Below, one piece after another: positions 54,924-64,000 of a stretch of DNA of 64,000 nt. The position numbers and the translations under genes are program-made. The stretch's first letter is position 1. Each line of letters begins with the position of its first letter. Origin of the DNA: Winogradskyella wichelsiae (GTDB taxonomy: Bacteria > Bacteroidota > Bacteroidia > Flavobacteriales > Flavobacteriaceae); contig NZ_JABFDJ010000003.1 of NCBI RefSeq assembly GCF_013403925.1, positions 186,001 to 250,000 on the forward strand. Reading direction: 5' to 3'. The notes beneath the pieces are model-generated. The model ran no database searches and was not told where the DNA came from. It worked only from the letters and a program-made list of their open reading frames with translations.

Positions 54924-54931
54924 CAAAATTA
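54924..54931 (-). promoter_or_regulatory. Possible -7 element of efp
   Basis: TAATTTTG on the minus strand fits TAnnTTTG, 53 bases before efp and overlapping the stop region of lpxA. Confidence 0.4.
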
Positions 54932-55714
54932 ATTTGACTTGAAATAACCTTTCATGATTCCACGATGAGAATTCTTAATAAATTGAAGTATTTCATCGCG
55001 TTCTGGAGTCGCCTCCATTTCAGCTTCTATTAAGTCTGAAGCTTGTGTATTATTATAATTCTTCTGATATAATATTCTATATATATTTTGAATTTCTCTA
55101 ATTTTCTCTGTACTGTACCCTCTTCTTCTTAATCCTACTGAATTAATACCAACATAAGATAACGGCTCACGACCCGCTTTTACAAATGGAGGAACATCTT
55201 TACGAACTAAAGACCCGCCTGTTACAAAAGCATGGTTTCCGATAGAACAAAATTGATGTACTGCTGCCATACCTGCTAAAACGACATAATCTCCGATATT
55301 AATATGCCCAGCAAGCGTACTGTTGTTTGAAAATATACAGTTGTTACCCACAATACAATCGTGTGCAATATGACAATAGGCCATAATTAAACAATTATCA
55401 CCAATTACGGTTTTCATTTTATCTGTAGTACCACGATTAATTGTAACACATTCTCTAATGGTGACATTATCACCTATTTCTACAGTTGTATCTTCGTCGT
55501 TGTATTTTAAATCTTGAGGTACTGCTGATATTACTGCACCTGGGAAAATATTACAATTCTTTCCTATACGAGCACCTTCCATAATTGTTACATTACTTCC
55601 AATCCAAGTTCCTTCTCCAATTTTTACATTATTATGAATTGTTGTAAAAGGCTCTATAACCACATTCTTCGCAATCTTTGCTCCAGGATGTACGTATGCT
55701 AACGGTTGGTTCAT
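54929..55714 (-). CDS. lpxA: UDP-N-acetylglucosamine acyltransferase
   Basis: A 261-residue hexapeptide-repeat enzyme: AYVHPGAKIAKNVVIEPF at the start, RECVTINRGT, MAYCHIAHDCIVGNN with the catalytic His, and AAVHQFCSIG, then a helical C-terminal domain (RRRGYSTEKIREIQNIYR). It acylates UDP-GlcNAc, the first step of lipid A. The start ATG 55714 lies in the first unit of a 93-bp tandem repeat whose further copies carry decoy start codons. Confidence 0.97.
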   Translation of the reverse strand: MNQPLAYVHPGAKIAKNVVIEPFTTIHNNVKIGEGTWIGSNVTIMEGARIGKNCNIFPGAVISAVPQDLKYNDEDTTVEIGDNVTIRECVTINRGTTDKMKTVIGDNCLIMAYCHIAHDCIVGNNCIFSNNSTLAGHINIGDYVVLAGMAAVHQFCSIGNHAFVTGGSLVRKDVPPFVKAGREPLSYVGINSVGLRRRGYSTEKIREIQNIYRILYQKNYNNTQASDLIEAEMEATPERDEILQFIKNSHRGIMKGYFKSN

Positions 55715-55925
55715 TTTTCTAATATTTATTTTTATAAAGCGGCAAAAATGTGTTCGCTTTTAAACTTTACTGAATCTCTAATTAAATTAGAAATCAGCTC
55801 GGTTCATTTTTCTAATATTTATTTTTATAAAGCGGCAAAAATGTGTTCGCTTTTAAACTTTACTGAATCTCTAATTAAATTAGAAATCAGCTCGGTCCAT
55901 TTTTCTAATATTTATTTTATAAAGT
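55708..55925. repeat. 93-bp tandem repeat, 2.3 copies, over the lpxA start region
   Basis: Units at 55708-55800 and 55801-55893 are essentially identical; a partial third starts at 55894. Each unit contains a perfect palindrome (TCTAATTTAATTAGA), the lpxA leader and an ATG. The second and third ATGs (55807 and 55900) open short frames of six codons plus stop (MNRADF and MDRADF). Period 93 is exactly 31 codons, which makes an artefactual repeated frame on the plus strand. Confidence 0.95.
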
Positions 55926-55951
55926 GTATTTAATGCAAACACTTTCTAAGT

Positions 55952-57358
55952 TTATTTTACTTTAGATATTTGAGCCATTAACTCAGCTTCTGCACATAAT
56001 TTACCATTTGCGTATGCATAACCTTGCATGTGGCAAATTCCACGGCGTATTGGTGTTATTAACGAACACTTAAATATTAAGGTATCCCCAGGAACAACTT
56101 TTTGCTTAAACTTAACTTTATCCATTTTCATGAAAAACGTTAAATAATTTTCAGGATCAGGAACAGTACTAAGTACTAAAATCCCCCCTGTTTGCGCCAT
56201 AGCTTCTACTATTAAAACGCCTGGCATTACTGGTGCACCTGGAAAATGTCCTTTAAAGAATTCCTCATTCATTGTTACATTTTTCATACCTATAACATGA
56301 TTGTCAGATAATTCAAAAACCTTATCAATCAATAAAAACGGTTGTCTGTGCGGTAACATGTCCATAATTTGATTGACGTCCATAATTGGAACAGCATTTA
56401 AATCAACCTGTGGTACATTATTACGTCTTTCGTTCTTTATTAACTTAGACATCTTTTTAGCAAACTGGGTATTTACAAAATGCCCTGGTTTGTTAGCAAT
56501 AACTTTACCTCTAATACGTGTCCCTATTAAAGCTAAATCACCTAACACATCTAGTAATTTATGACGTGCCGCTTCATTAGGATGATGCAACGTTAAATTA
56601 TCTAATATACCATTAGGTTTAACTGCAATATTATCTTTATTAAAAGCGACTCTTAACTTTTCCATAGTTTCTGGAGATAGCTCTTTATCTACATAAACTA
56701 TGGCGTTATTTAAATCCCCACCTTTAATTAATCCATGCTCTAAAAGCATTTCTATTTCGTGTAAAAAACTAAATGTTCTAGCGTTTGCTATATCTGTTTT
56801 AAAATCTGAAATAGTATTTAAAGTTGCATTTTGAGTTCCTAAAACTTTAGTCCCAAAATCTACCATTGTAGTAATCTGATAAGAACTACAAGGCATTAAA
56901 ATAATCTCACTCCCAGATTCTTCATCTGTATATGACACGACTTGTGTTATCTCGTAAACTTCTCTAAAAGCCTCTTGTTCTAAAATACCAGCCTCTTCAA
57001 TAGCTTCTACAAAAAACTTAGAAGAACCATCCATAATTGGTGGTTCTGATGCATCTAATTCAATAACAGCATTATCTATATCCATACCAACTAAGGCTGC
57101 CAAAACATGCTCGCAAGTTTGAATAACAACACCATTTTTTTCCATACAAGTTCCACGTTGTGTACTTGTAACGTAATTGGCATCTGCTTCAATTTTTGGT
57201 GCACCTTCTAAATCTACGCGTTGAAAAACAAACCCAGTATTTTCTGCGCCAGGCTTAAAAACCAAATTTACATTAGCACCAGTATGAAGTCCAACTCCAG
57301 AAAGCGTAACTTCCTTTTCAATGGTTTTTTGTTTCGTTTCCGTTTTAATTATTGCCAT
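55952..57358 (-). CDS. lpxC-fabZ: Bifunctional LpxC deacetylase / FabZ dehydratase
   Basis: Residues 1-310 are Lpx[24 protein letters not shown] with zinc His, and [19 protein letters not shown] with the second zinc site. Residues about 325-468 are Fab[15 protein letters not shown] and [20 protein letters not shown] with catalytic His/Glu. The fusion is characteristic of Bacteroidota. It joins the committed lipid A step with 3-hydroxyacyl-ACP dehydration. It overlaps lpxD by 14 bases. Confidence 0.97.
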   Translation of the reverse strand: MAIIKTETKQKTIEKEVTLSGVGLHTGANVNLVFKPGAENTGFVFQRVDLEGAPKIEADANYVTSTQRGTCMEKNGVVIQTCEHVLAALVGMDIDNAVIELDASEPPIMDGSSKFFVEAIEEAGILEQEAFREVYEITQVVSYTDEESGSEIILMPCSSYQITTMVDFGTKVLGTQNATLNTISDFKTDIANARTFSFLHEIEMLLEHGLIKGGDLNNAIVYVDKELSPETMEKLRVAFNKDNIAVKPNGILDNLTLHHPNEAARHKLLDVLGDLALIGTRIRGKVIANKPGHFVNTQFAKKMSKLIKNERRNNVPQVDLNAVPIMDVNQIMDMLPHRQPFLLIDKVFELSDNHVIGMKNVTMNEEFFKGHFPGAPVMPGVLIVEAMAQTGGILVLSTVPDPENYLTFFMKMDKVKFKQKVVPGDTLIFKCSLITPIRRGICHMQGYAYANGKLCAEAELMAQISKVK

Positions 57359-58373
57359 CTACTTTTTTTTCTAATTCGTTAATAGTTTTTGCAAGTTTAG
57401 GTAAGTTTTTGAAATAAACATAAGATTTATTAAAATCCCCATAACCAAATGCCGGTGATCCTTGTAAAACTTCATTATCTTTTATATTTCTACCTATTCC
57501 AGATTGTGCTTGTATTTTCACGTTATTCCCAATGGTTAAATGTCCTGCAATACCAACCTGTCCACCAATTTGGCAATGTTCTCCTATTTTAGTTGAGCCG
57601 GCAACACCAGTTTGAGCTGCGATAACCGTGTTTTTTCCGATTTCGACATTGTGAGCAATTTGAATCTGATTATCTAATTTTACTCCCTGTCTTAAAATTG
57701 TTGATCCCATCGTTGCACGATCTATAGTTGTGCCTGCACCGATATCTACTTCATCTTCAAGAATAACATTTCCTATTTGTGGAATTTTAGAATAACTTCC
57801 CTCTTTATTAGGTGCAAAACCAAATCCATCTGCTCCGATTATAACACCTGAATTGATTACACACCTTTTCCCAATAATACAATCTGAATACACTTTTCCT
57901 CCTGGGTAAATGGTTGTATTCTCACCTATGGTTACATTGTCACCAACAAAAGCATTCGGATAAATCTTTACATTTTCACCAATATTAACATTATTTCCTA
58001 TGTAAGCAAAAGCACCAATATACGCTGTATCAGGCACTTTTACAGTTTCGGAAATAAAACTAGGCTGCTCTATTCCTGTTTTTAATGATTTTATACGATC
58101 GTAATATTCTAATAATTTTGTAAAACCCTCATAAGCGTCTTCAACCTTTATCAAAGTTGTAGAAATAGGCTTAGTGGGCTGAAAATCTGCATTTACAATA
58201 GTTATAGATGCTTCAGTGGTATAAATATAGGGGGTGTATTTTAAATTGGACAAAAAGGTTAAAGATCCTTGAGCTCCTTCCTCTATTTTAGAGAGTTTAA
58301 AGACTTCAATATTAGGATCTCCAACTACTGTTCCTTCTAAAATACCTGCGATTTGTTCTGCTGTAAATTTCAA
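57345..58373 (-). CDS. lpxD: UDP-3-O-(3-hydroxyacyl)glucosamine N-acyltransferase
   Basis: A 342-residue LpxD: N-terminal domain ([37 protein letters not shown]), hexapeptide repeats, [14 protein letters not shown], and [15 protein letters not shown] with the catalytic His, and the C-terminal [18 protein letters not shown]. It adds the second acyl chain in lipid A synthesis. It is the head of the lpxD-lpxC/fabZ-lpxA run and overlaps lpxC-fabZ by 14 bases. A promoter box lies at 58407-58414. Confidence 0.96.
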   Translation of the reverse strand: MKFTAEQIAGILEGTVVGDPNIEVFKLSKIEEGAQGSLTFLSNLKYTPYIYTTEASITIVNADFQPTKPISTTLIKVEDAYEGFTKLLEYYDRIKSLKTGIEQPSFISETVKVPDTAYIGAFAYIGNNVNIGENVKIYPNAFVGDNVTIGENTTIYPGGKVYSDCIIGKRCVINSGVIIGADGFGFAPNKEGSYSKIPQIGNVILEDEVDIGAGTTIDRATMGSTILRQGVKLDNQIQIAHNVEIGKNTVIAAQTGVAGSTKIGEHCQIGGQVGIAGHLTIGNNVKIQAQSGIGRNIKDNEVLQGSPAFGYGDFNKSYVYFKNLPKLAKTINELEKKVDGNN

Positions 58374-58406
58374 AAAATTGATTTTAATGGCACGGTTAGT
58401 TTCCGC

Positions 58407-58414
58407 AAAAATAG
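58407..58414 (-). promoter_or_regulatory. -7 element of the lpxD operon promoter
   Basis: TATTTTTG on the minus strand fits TAnnTTTG, 34 bases before the lpxD start; it lies in the 51-base gap after the HD-domain gene. Confidence 0.5.
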
Positions 58415-58424
58415 AAAAAAAGGA

Positions 58425-59669
58425 TCACATTTTCTTTTTAGGATAGCACATAAAATATTTAGTAATCGGTTTACTTAGTGCTTTTAAGTTTAATTGATCG
58501 GATGCTTTTATAATATCTTTGATTTTTCCTGACTTAAATAAGATCTTAATCTTCTGAAATTTATTCTCATAAGCTTGGTTTACTAGCATGCCTTGAAACA
58601 CAAAATATTCAGCTTCATAAGCCGAAATATCATGTTTATTAATTAATGCTTCAGCATGTATTTTTAAACTTAACGTGTCTATTGGTTTATTTTTCACTTT
58701 TATTTTGAGCAAATTTCTTTCGAGTATCATTTGGCAAAGATTACTAATCACAAAATCTTCATGATTTTGCCAATCTTTCATGGCAGCCACAATATCATAG
58801 TCGTCTAATTTTGAAAAAACAGCTAATGTTTCAGTATTAAAACTTTCTGCATTAATCTCAGAACTTAGAAAGAAAAAAAGCGCTTCACTACAATTAAGTT
58901 TAACCCCTATTGAAACCAACTCCTTTGCACGTTTTAAAATTCTAACTAATAATTGCTCTGCCACCACACTTGTTTTATGCAAGTATACTTGCCAATACAT
59001 AAAACCTCTTGCGACTAAGAATTTTTCGACACTTAAAATTCCTTTTTCTTCAAGTACCAATTGATCATCTACAACATTAAGCATTGTAATCAAACGTTCG
59101 CTATTAATATTCCCTTCTGCAACACCTGTATAAAAGCTATCACGCTTTAAATAATCGGCTCTATCCATGTCTAATTGGCTCGAAATAAGCTCGCACATAA
59201 ATTGCCTTGGATATTCTTTCTTAAAAATTGAGATGGCTAAAGTTAAACTTCCGTTAAACTCAATATTGAGTTCTTCCATAAATCGAAGCGATATTTCTTC
59301 GTGAGAAACACGATCCACAATACTATGTTCCATAGCGTGAGAAAATGGGCCATGTCCAATATCGTGCAAGAGAATAGCTATTAGCAATCCACTTTCTTCT
59401 TCTTCAGAAATCACAACTCCCTTAAAACGAAGCACATTGACTGCTTTTTGCATTAAATGCATACAGCCTAAGGCATGATGAAATCGGGTATGATGTGCGC
59501 CAGGATAAACCAAATAAGACAATCCCATTTGACTAATGCGGCGTAATCTTTGAAAGTATTTATGCTGAATGATGTCGAATATTAAAGTATTCGGAATCGT
59601 AATAAATCCGTAAATTGGATCGTTAAAGATTTTAAGCTTATTATTTGTAGGCAAAATTTTAAAATTCAC
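58425..59669 (-). CDS. HD-domain phosphohydrolase
   Basis: A 414-residue HD superfamily protein related to dGTPase-like enzymes: IFNDPIYGFITIP at the start, RRISQMGLSYLVYPGAHHTRFHHALGCMHLM (part of the metal site), and ILLHDIGHGPFSHAMEHS (HD motif), LDMDRADYLKRD. It probably hydrolyses nucleotides. It is divergent from porX with only 26 bases between start codons, so the promoters overlap. Confidence 0.93.
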   Translation of the reverse strand: MNFKILPTNNKLKIFNDPIYGFITIPNTLIFDIIQHKYFQRLRRISQMGLSYLVYPGAHHTRFHHALGCMHLMQKAVNVLRFKGVVISEEEESGLLIAILLHDIGHGPFSHAMEHSIVDRVSHEEISLRFMEELNIEFNGSLTLAISIFKKEYPRQFMCELISSQLDMDRADYLKRDSFYTGVAEGNINSERLITMLNVVDDQLVLEEKGILSVEKFLVARGFMYWQVYLHKTSVVAEQLLVRILKRAKELVSIGVKLNCSEALFFFLSSEINAESFNTETLAVFSKLDDYDIVAAMKDWQNHEDFVISNLCQMILERNLLKIKVKNKPIDTLSLKIHAEALINKHDISAYEAEYFVFQGMLVNQAYENKFQKIKILFKSGKIKDIIKASDQLNLKALSKPITKYFMCYPKKKM

Positions 59670-59695
59670 TAATTAGATAACAAATATACCACAAC

Positions 59696-61243
59696 ATGAT
59701 AAATATTCTTTGGGTTGACGATGAAATAGATTTACTTAAGCCACATATTATTTTTTTAGAGCAAAAAGGTTACCAAGTTACAAAGTGTCAAAGTGGTACT
59801 GAAGCTTTAGAAATTATTACCGATACCAATTTTGATATTGTTTTCTTAGATGAAAATATGCCAGGATTAACAGGTTTAGAAACCTTAAATGAAATAAAAG
59901 AGCGCAGAGCCAACTTACCTGTAGTAATGATTACGAAAAGTGAGGAAGAATATATAATGGAAGAAGCCATTGGTAATAAAATTGCTGATTATTTAATAAA
60001 ACCTGTAAATCCGAATCAGATTCTATTGAGTTTAAAGAAGAATTTAGACCATTCTCGTTTAATTTCAGAAAAGACAACATCTAATTACCAGCAAGAGTTT
60101 AGAAAAATAGCTATGGATTTGTCTATGGTAAACTCTTATGAAGAATGGGTAGATCTATATCAAAAACTTATTTACTGGGAGTTGCAATTAGAAAATATTG
60201 AAGATATCGGAATGACTGACATTCTAGAATCTCAGAAAACGGAGGCCAACATGCAATTTGGTAAATTTATTGAGAAGAATTATGAAGATTGGTTTTCTCC
60301 TAAATCTGATGCTCCAGTAATGTCTCATAATTTATTTAAAGAAAAAGTAGTTCCAGAATTAAGCGATAAGCAACCAACGTTGCTAGTTGTTATCGATAAT
60401 TTGCGTTATGACCAATGGAAAGCTTTTGAGCCGATTGTAAATAATTACTACAAAAAAGCGTCCGAACTGGCATTTTATAGTATTTTACCTACAGCAACCC
60501 AATATGCACGTAACGCTATTTTCTCAGGATTGATGCCTGCAGATATGGAGAGTCTATTTCCGCAATACTGGAAAAATGACACTGATGAAGGAGGTAAAAA
60601 TATGCATGAGGATGATTTTTTAAGAGAGCAACTTAAACGATTAGGATTAAGTCATTTAAAACATGAATACCATAAAATAACAAATTTAAAAGCTGGAAAA
60701 AAATTAGTTGAAAATTTTAGATCTTTAAAAGATAACGACCTTAGCGTTATAGTCTATAATTTTGTAGACATGCTTTCGCACTCTAAAACAGAAATGGACG
60801 TTGTTAAAGAGTTAGCCTCTAATGACAAGGCTTATCGTTCTCTAACAGTTAGTTGGTTTAAAAACTCTCCGCTGTTAGAAATGATTCAATTATCACAACA
60901 ACTTGGTTTTAAACTAATTTTAACTACAGATCACGGCACTATAAACGTAAAAGCACCAACAAAAGTTATTGGAGATAGAGACACGAGTTTAAATTTACGT
61001 TATAAAACAGGAAGAAGTTTAACCTACCAAGATAAAGATGTGTTAGCGATTAAAAACCCTAAATCTGTCCACTTACCCTCATTAACAATGAGCAGTTCTT
61101 TTATTTTTGCTAAAGGTGATTTATTTTTAGCATACCCAAATAATTTCAATCACTATGTAAGCTATTACAGAAACACATACCAACACGGTGGCGTCTCTCT
61201 TGAGGAAATGATTATTCCTTTCGTAGTGTTAGACCCAAAATAG
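59696..61243 (+). CDS. porX: PorX-type response regulator with PglZ/alkaline-phosphatase-like domain
   Basis: Residues 1-120 are a receiver domain (ILWVDDEIDLLKPH; phospho-acceptor Asp52 in FLDENMPGLTG; ITKSEEEY with the conserved Lys). A helical linker leads to a PglZ-superfamily domain (about 205-515): VVIDNLRYDQWKAFEP, TATQYARNAIFSGLMP, TTDHGTINVKAPTKVIGDRD. This architecture is PorX, which regulates type IX secretion through PorY and SigP in Porphyromonas and has phosphodiesterase-like zinc sites. A terminator follows. Confidence 0.95.
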   Translation: MINILWVDDEIDLLKPHIIFLEQKGYQVTKCQSGTEALEIITDTNFDIVFLDENMPGLTGLETLNEIKERRANLPVVMITKSEEEYIMEEAIGNKIADYLIKPVNPNQILLSLKKNLDHSRLISEKTTSNYQQEFRKIAMDLSMVNSYEEWVDLYQKLIYWELQLENIEDIGMTDILESQKTEANMQFGKFIEKNYEDWFSPKSDAPVMSHNLFKEKVVPELSDKQPTLLVVIDNLRYDQWKAFEPIVNNYYKKASELAFYSILPTATQYARNAIFSGLMPADMESLFPQYWKNDTDEGGKNMHEDDFLREQLKRLGLSHLKHEYHKITNLKAGKKLVENFRSLKDNDLSVIVYNFVDMLSHSKTEMDVVKELASNDKAYRSLTVSWFKNSPLLEMIQLSQQLGFKLILTTDHGTINVKAPTKVIGDRDTSLNLRYKTGRSLTYQDKDVLAIKNPKSVHLPSLTMSSSFIFAKGDLFLAYPNNFNHYVSYYRNTYQHGGVSLEEMIIPFVVLDPK

Positions 61244-61266
61244 ATAGCAATAACATATCTAATGAT

Positions 61267-61299
61267 TAAAATGCTCTGTATATTATTTACAGAGCATTT
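61267..61299 (+). terminator. Terminator after porX
   Basis: AAAATGCTCTGTA and TACAGAGCATTTT form a 13-bp stem with a 7-base loop, 24 bases after the porX stop. Confidence 0.9.
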
Positions 61300-61433
61300 T
61301 ATTTAAATAAAAACTAGGCATCCTATTATATACAACTCTATGAAGTGCAATTATATCCGACGAAAAGCGAATTCGTCTTGGTTTTTAAAAAAATAATCCT
61401 TACCATTGTATTTCAAATTGAACTAAAGAACTA

Positions 61434-61889
61434 GTGAAAACCATTGAATTTATATACCATTTTGATGACATTGAAACTATAGCAAATAGAGTTCTAAGTC
61501 TTTTGCATGAAAAAGTAATATTATTTAATGGAGAAATGGGTGCAGGTAAAACAACTTTTGTCAACGCTCTATTAAAAGCGATGAAAAGTGAAGACCAAGC
61601 TACGAGTCCAACATTTTCAATTGTGAATGAATATAACTTGCCTAACGATAAAATTTACCATTTTGATTTCTACCGAATAGAATCAATTGATGAAGCTTAT
61701 AATTTTGGAATTGAAGATTATATCAACAGTAGCCATTGGCTATTTATGGAATGGTCAGAACGTATTGAGGAATTAATACCTGAAATTTACCAAACGATTA
61801 CGATCATTAATTTATCTGATGACAAAAGATTAATAAAAATAACCGTAAACACAGCACATACAAACACTAAAACGAACCCAATACAATAA
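61434..61889 (+). CDS. tsaE: tRNA threonylcarbamoyladenosine biosynthesis ATPase TsaE
   Basis: A 151-residue P-loop protein: NGEMGAGKTTFVNALLKAM (Walker A), SPTFSIVNEY and HFDFYRI, and FMEWSERIEE. It activates the TsaB-TsaD complex to form t6A37 in tRNA. The start is GTG 61434; no ATG lies nearby in frame and the N-terminus matches the family. In flavobacteria it commonly sits between porX and ald, as here. Confidence 0.95.
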   Translation: MKTIEFIYHFDDIETIANRVLSLLHEKVILFNGEMGAGKTTFVNALLKAMKSEDQATSPTFSIVNEYNLPNDKIYHFDFYRIESIDEAYNFGIEDYINSSHWLFMEWSERIEELIPEIYQTITIINLSDDKRLIKITVNTAHTNTKTNPIQ

Positions 61890-61921
61890 AAATTTAACAC
61901 TAATATTCCTACAGATAAAAC

Positions 61922-61929
61922 TAATTTTG
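61922..61929 (+). promoter_or_regulatory. -7 element upstream of the small secreted-protein gene
   Basis: TAATTTTG fits TAnnTTTG and lies 117 bases before ATG 62046, leaving a long leader; confidence is low. Confidence 0.35.
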
Positions 61930-62045
61930 CGGAAAAACCGTAATTGCAAGTCTATGATTTATCGGATTTTAACAATTTCTCATTTGCTTAAGCTTAACGA
62001 TGCTTATACATTTGAATCATATTAATTAACTAAATCCCTTATATT

Positions 62046-62192
62046 ATGAAAACTAAAAAAAATCTAGTATTAGCAATTGCTATCTTTGGAGGAGTATTAT
62101 TTACTGCACAAGCTTCTAACATTATTGACTTAGATGGACAAACTACAACACAAATTGAAAAGAAACTTAGAAAGCTCGTCCCAAACGGTTAA
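62046..62192 (+). CDS. Small secreted protein
   Basis: A 48-residue product with a signal peptide (MKTKKNLVLAIAIFGGVLFT, cleavage near QAS) and a short mature part NIIDLDGQTTTQIEKKLRKL. Such short proteins with a NIIDLDG-like segment occur in flavobacteria as hypotheticals (from memory). Its 3' end overlaps the next gene's longest frame by 59 bases in another phase. Function unknown. Confidence 0.6.
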   Translation: MKTKKNLVLAIAIFGGVLFTAQASNIIDLDGQTTTQIEKKLRKLVPNG

Positions 62193-62688
62193 TAAAAGGT
62201 TAAGTAGAAGTGCCATTGTTGGTACAATTATAGCCACTATAATAGTTTCTACACCTCTTTTATATTCTTTACATGAAAGTGTCCCCTCTGTCAAAGTTTG
62301 GGACACTTTCCTATTTACTTACGATAGCGGTTTTTGGGAAGAGGCTCAGTACGCTATGTGGGTTTATACGAGCAAACTTATTCCTCTCATTTTATTAACT
62401 ATATGGTTTTTCACTTGCCGTCATTGGTGGTACCACGCACTTTTGGTCCCTATTATTATGTATGCTTTTCAATCTATAAACAGCTGGAATTCAGAAGCAG
62501 GAAGGCTTGATGAAGGAACATTTGTTATATTACTACCTATTTTAGTTCTTATTGTTCCTTCAATATATCTTATTAGAGCAAAAATGTTCAATAAAATTAA
62601 TAATGTAGATAAAACACTTGAAGAACTTGAAGAGGAATTTATGATTAAACCTAAAGGTATTTGGAAAAAACTTAAGCAGTATTTTTAA
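62134..62688 (+). CDS. Flavobacterial membrane protein between tsaE and ald
   Basis: A 184-residue membrane protein: RSAIVGTIIATIIVSTPLLY, LHESVPSVKVWDTFLFTYDSG, TIWFFTCRHWWYHALLVPI, then PILVLIVPSIYLIRAKMF and a helical acidic tail (TLEELEEEFMIKPK). The middle CRHWWYHA block is conserved in flavobacteria from memory. ATG 62134 gives a 59-base overlap with the upstream small gene; a TTG at 62155 is an alternative start. Function unknown. Confidence 0.85.
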   Translation: MDKLQHKLKRNLESSSQTVNKRLSRSAIVGTIIATIIVSTPLLYSLHESVPSVKVWDTFLFTYDSGFWEEAQYAMWVYTSKLIPLILLTIWFFTCRHWWYHALLVPIIMYAFQSINSWNSEAGRLDEGTFVILLPILVLIVPSIYLIRAKMFNKINNVDKTLEELEEEFMIKPKGIWKKLKQYF

Positions 62689-62788
62689 AGGTTTTGAAAT
62701 ATAAAAATTATTTGAAGAAATAAATTATATCTAAATATACAAGGGTATTTGTTATATTGCAATGGTAAACCAAAGTCATTAACTTCAA

Positions 62789-63988
62789 ATGAGCATTTCT
62801 TTATCACCTTTTACCAAAGCCCAATTATTACCTCAAGAAGAAACTTTAGAAATTCTTAAACAAAAAGGAGAACTCTTTATAGGGATCCCTAAAGAAGCTC
62901 AATTTCAGGAGCGCCGAGTTTGTTTAACACCAGATGCTGTATCTGCATTAACAGCTAATGGCCATCGCGTATTATTTGAATCTGGTGCTGGTGAGGGAGC
63001 TAATTTTAAAGATAAAAGTTATAGCGAAGCTGGGGCAGAGGTAACAAAAGATACTTCTAAAGTTTACTCCTGCCCTATCATTCTCAAAGTAGAGCCTCCT
63101 TCTTTAGAAGAAATAAAACTTATTAATCCACAAACCTTATTAATTTCTGCACTTCAAATTAAAACTCAAAATAAAACTTATTTTGAAGCATTAGCAAAAA
63201 AAAGAATTACAGCTTTAGCTTTTGAATATATTAAAGATGACGATGGGCAATACCCTGCTGTAAGTTCACTTAGTGAAATAGCGGGTACAGCTTCAATTTT
63301 AATAGCTTCCGAACTACTATCAAACGTTAATGGCGGAAATGGTTTAATGATGGGAAACATTAACGGGGTTCCTCCTGCAGAAGTAGTCATATTAGGCGCT
63401 GGTACTGTTGGTGAATTTGCCGCTCGTTCAGCTATTGGATTAGGCGTTAATGTTAAAGTTTTTGATAGCTCAATTACAAAACTACGCAGGCTACAAAGTA
63501 AATTAGGACAATCTATTTACACATCAACAATGCAACCTAAAAATATTTTAAAAGCTTTAAAACGTTGTGATGTTGCTATAGGTGCTGTAAGAGGTGCAAA
63601 CAGAGCACCAATTATCGTAACAGAAAGTATGGTCTCTAACATGAAACCTGGCTCGGTTGTTATTGATGTAAGTATTGACATGGGGGGATGTTTTGAAACT
63701 AGTGAAGTAACTTCACACGACCGCCCAACCTTTGAATATAACGGCGTTATTCATTATTGTGTACCAAATATACCTGCTAGATACTCTAGGACAGCTTCGG
63801 TCTCAATAAGTAATATATTCACACCTTATCTTTTAGAAATAGGAGAATATGGTGGAATAGAAAATGCCCTCCGTTTTGATCGTGGTTTAAAAAATGGGTT
63901 GTATTTTTACCACGGTATTTTAACAAATAAATCTGTGGCTGAATGGTTTGGTCTAGAGTATAGTGATGCCAATTTATTAATTTTCTAA
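62789..63988 (+). CDS. ald: Alanine dehydrogenase
   Basis: A 399-residue enzyme of the alanine dehydrogenase / PNT family: IGIPKEAQFQERRVCLTPDAV (substrate Arg/Lys), VVILGAGTVGEFAARSAIGLG (NAD-binding Rossmann), SVVIDVSIDMGGCFETSEV and a C-terminal YGGIENALRFDRGLKNGLYF. It interconverts alanine with pyruvate and ammonia using NAD. About 25 residues longer at the N-terminus than Bacillus Ald, as usual in Bacteroidota. The stop TAA ends at 63988. Confidence 0.93.
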   Translation: MSISLSPFTKAQLLPQEETLEILKQKGELFIGIPKEAQFQERRVCLTPDAVSALTANGHRVLFESGAGEGANFKDKSYSEAGAEVTKDTSKVYSCPIILKVEPPSLEEIKLINPQTLLISALQIKTQNKTYFEALAKKRITALAFEYIKDDDGQYPAVSSLSEIAGTASILIASELLSNVNGGNGLMMGNINGVPPAEVVILGAGTVGEFAARSAIGLGVNVKVFDSSITKLRRLQSKLGQSIYTSTMQPKNILKALKRCDVAIGAVRGANRAPIIVTESMVSNMKPGSVVIDVSIDMGGCFETSEVTSHDRPTFEYNGVIHYCVPNIPARYSRTASVSISNIFTPYLLEIGEYGGIENALRFDRGLKNGLYFYHGILTNKSVAEWFGLEYSDANLLIF

Positions 63989-64000
63989 TCTGTTTTTATC

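Noticed and set aside
55706-55933. Plus-strand frame encoding a repeated 31-residue unit
   Set aside because: It is a by-product of the 93-bp DNA repeat (93 is divisible by 3), runs antisense to the lpxA leader and has no protein-like composition.

Overview
The window is a chromosomal segment of a low-GC member of the Flavobacteriaceae (Bacteroidota). The evidence is a fused LpxC-FabZ protein, a PorX response regulator of the type IX secretion regulatory system, Bacteroidota-type promoters (TTG about 20 bases before TAnnTTTG), almost no Shine-Dalgarno sequences, and families typical of this group (DUF6266, DUF4251, DUF3817, ASPIC/UnbV proteins). No rRNA, tRNA, CRISPR array or intact transposon was seen.

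Region by region. 1-5.9 kb (minus strand): an operon-like run encoding a membrane protein, a secreted FG-GAP/ASPIC protein, a small membrane protein, and a large metallophosphoesterase-like protein with a kinase-like middle domain and an outer-membrane barrel, cut by the window edge. 6.0-13.1 kb is accessory: an orphan DUF6266 gene, an HxlR regulator divergent from a nitroreductase with clear shared operators, a compact four-gene divergent cassette (309-aa protein and 63-aa basic protein on one side, sigma-70-like factor and Panacea/SocA-like protein on the other), a DUF6642 gene, and at least three decayed genes. 13.2-40.4 kb is mostly housekeeping: transporter, BrkB, peroxiredoxin-like protein, a semialdehyde dehydrogenase interrupted by one amber codon, cold-shock genes, LpxD-like acyltransferase, RNA helicase, unusual SDR, J-domain/KTSC protein, SF2 helicase, M23 peptidase, topoisomerase III, fasciclin protein, a frameshifted DUF4251 gene after a zinc metalloprotease, two MscS channels, DUF72, DUF2461 and TruA.

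40.5-48.4 kb is a complete histidine operon on the minus strand (hisG-D-C-B-H-A-F-IE), preceded by a histidine-rich leader peptide and an attenuator hairpin; its gene gaps hold families of short interspersed repeats. 48.4-52.1 kb holds a prohibitin-like protein, a VWA-like membrane protein and fabG. 52.2-58.4 kb is the lipid A / elongation factor P cluster (lpxD, lpxC-fabZ, lpxA, efp, lpxD-like, sucD), with a 93-bp tandem duplication over the lpxA start region. 58.4-64 kb has an HD phosphohydrolase divergent from porX, then tsaE, two overlapping small genes and alanine dehydrogenase.

The best candidate for an undescribed system is the divergent four-gene cassette at about 8.9-11.5 kb. It is flanked on both sides by 3' remnants of other genes. 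Its function cannot be read from sequence alone.
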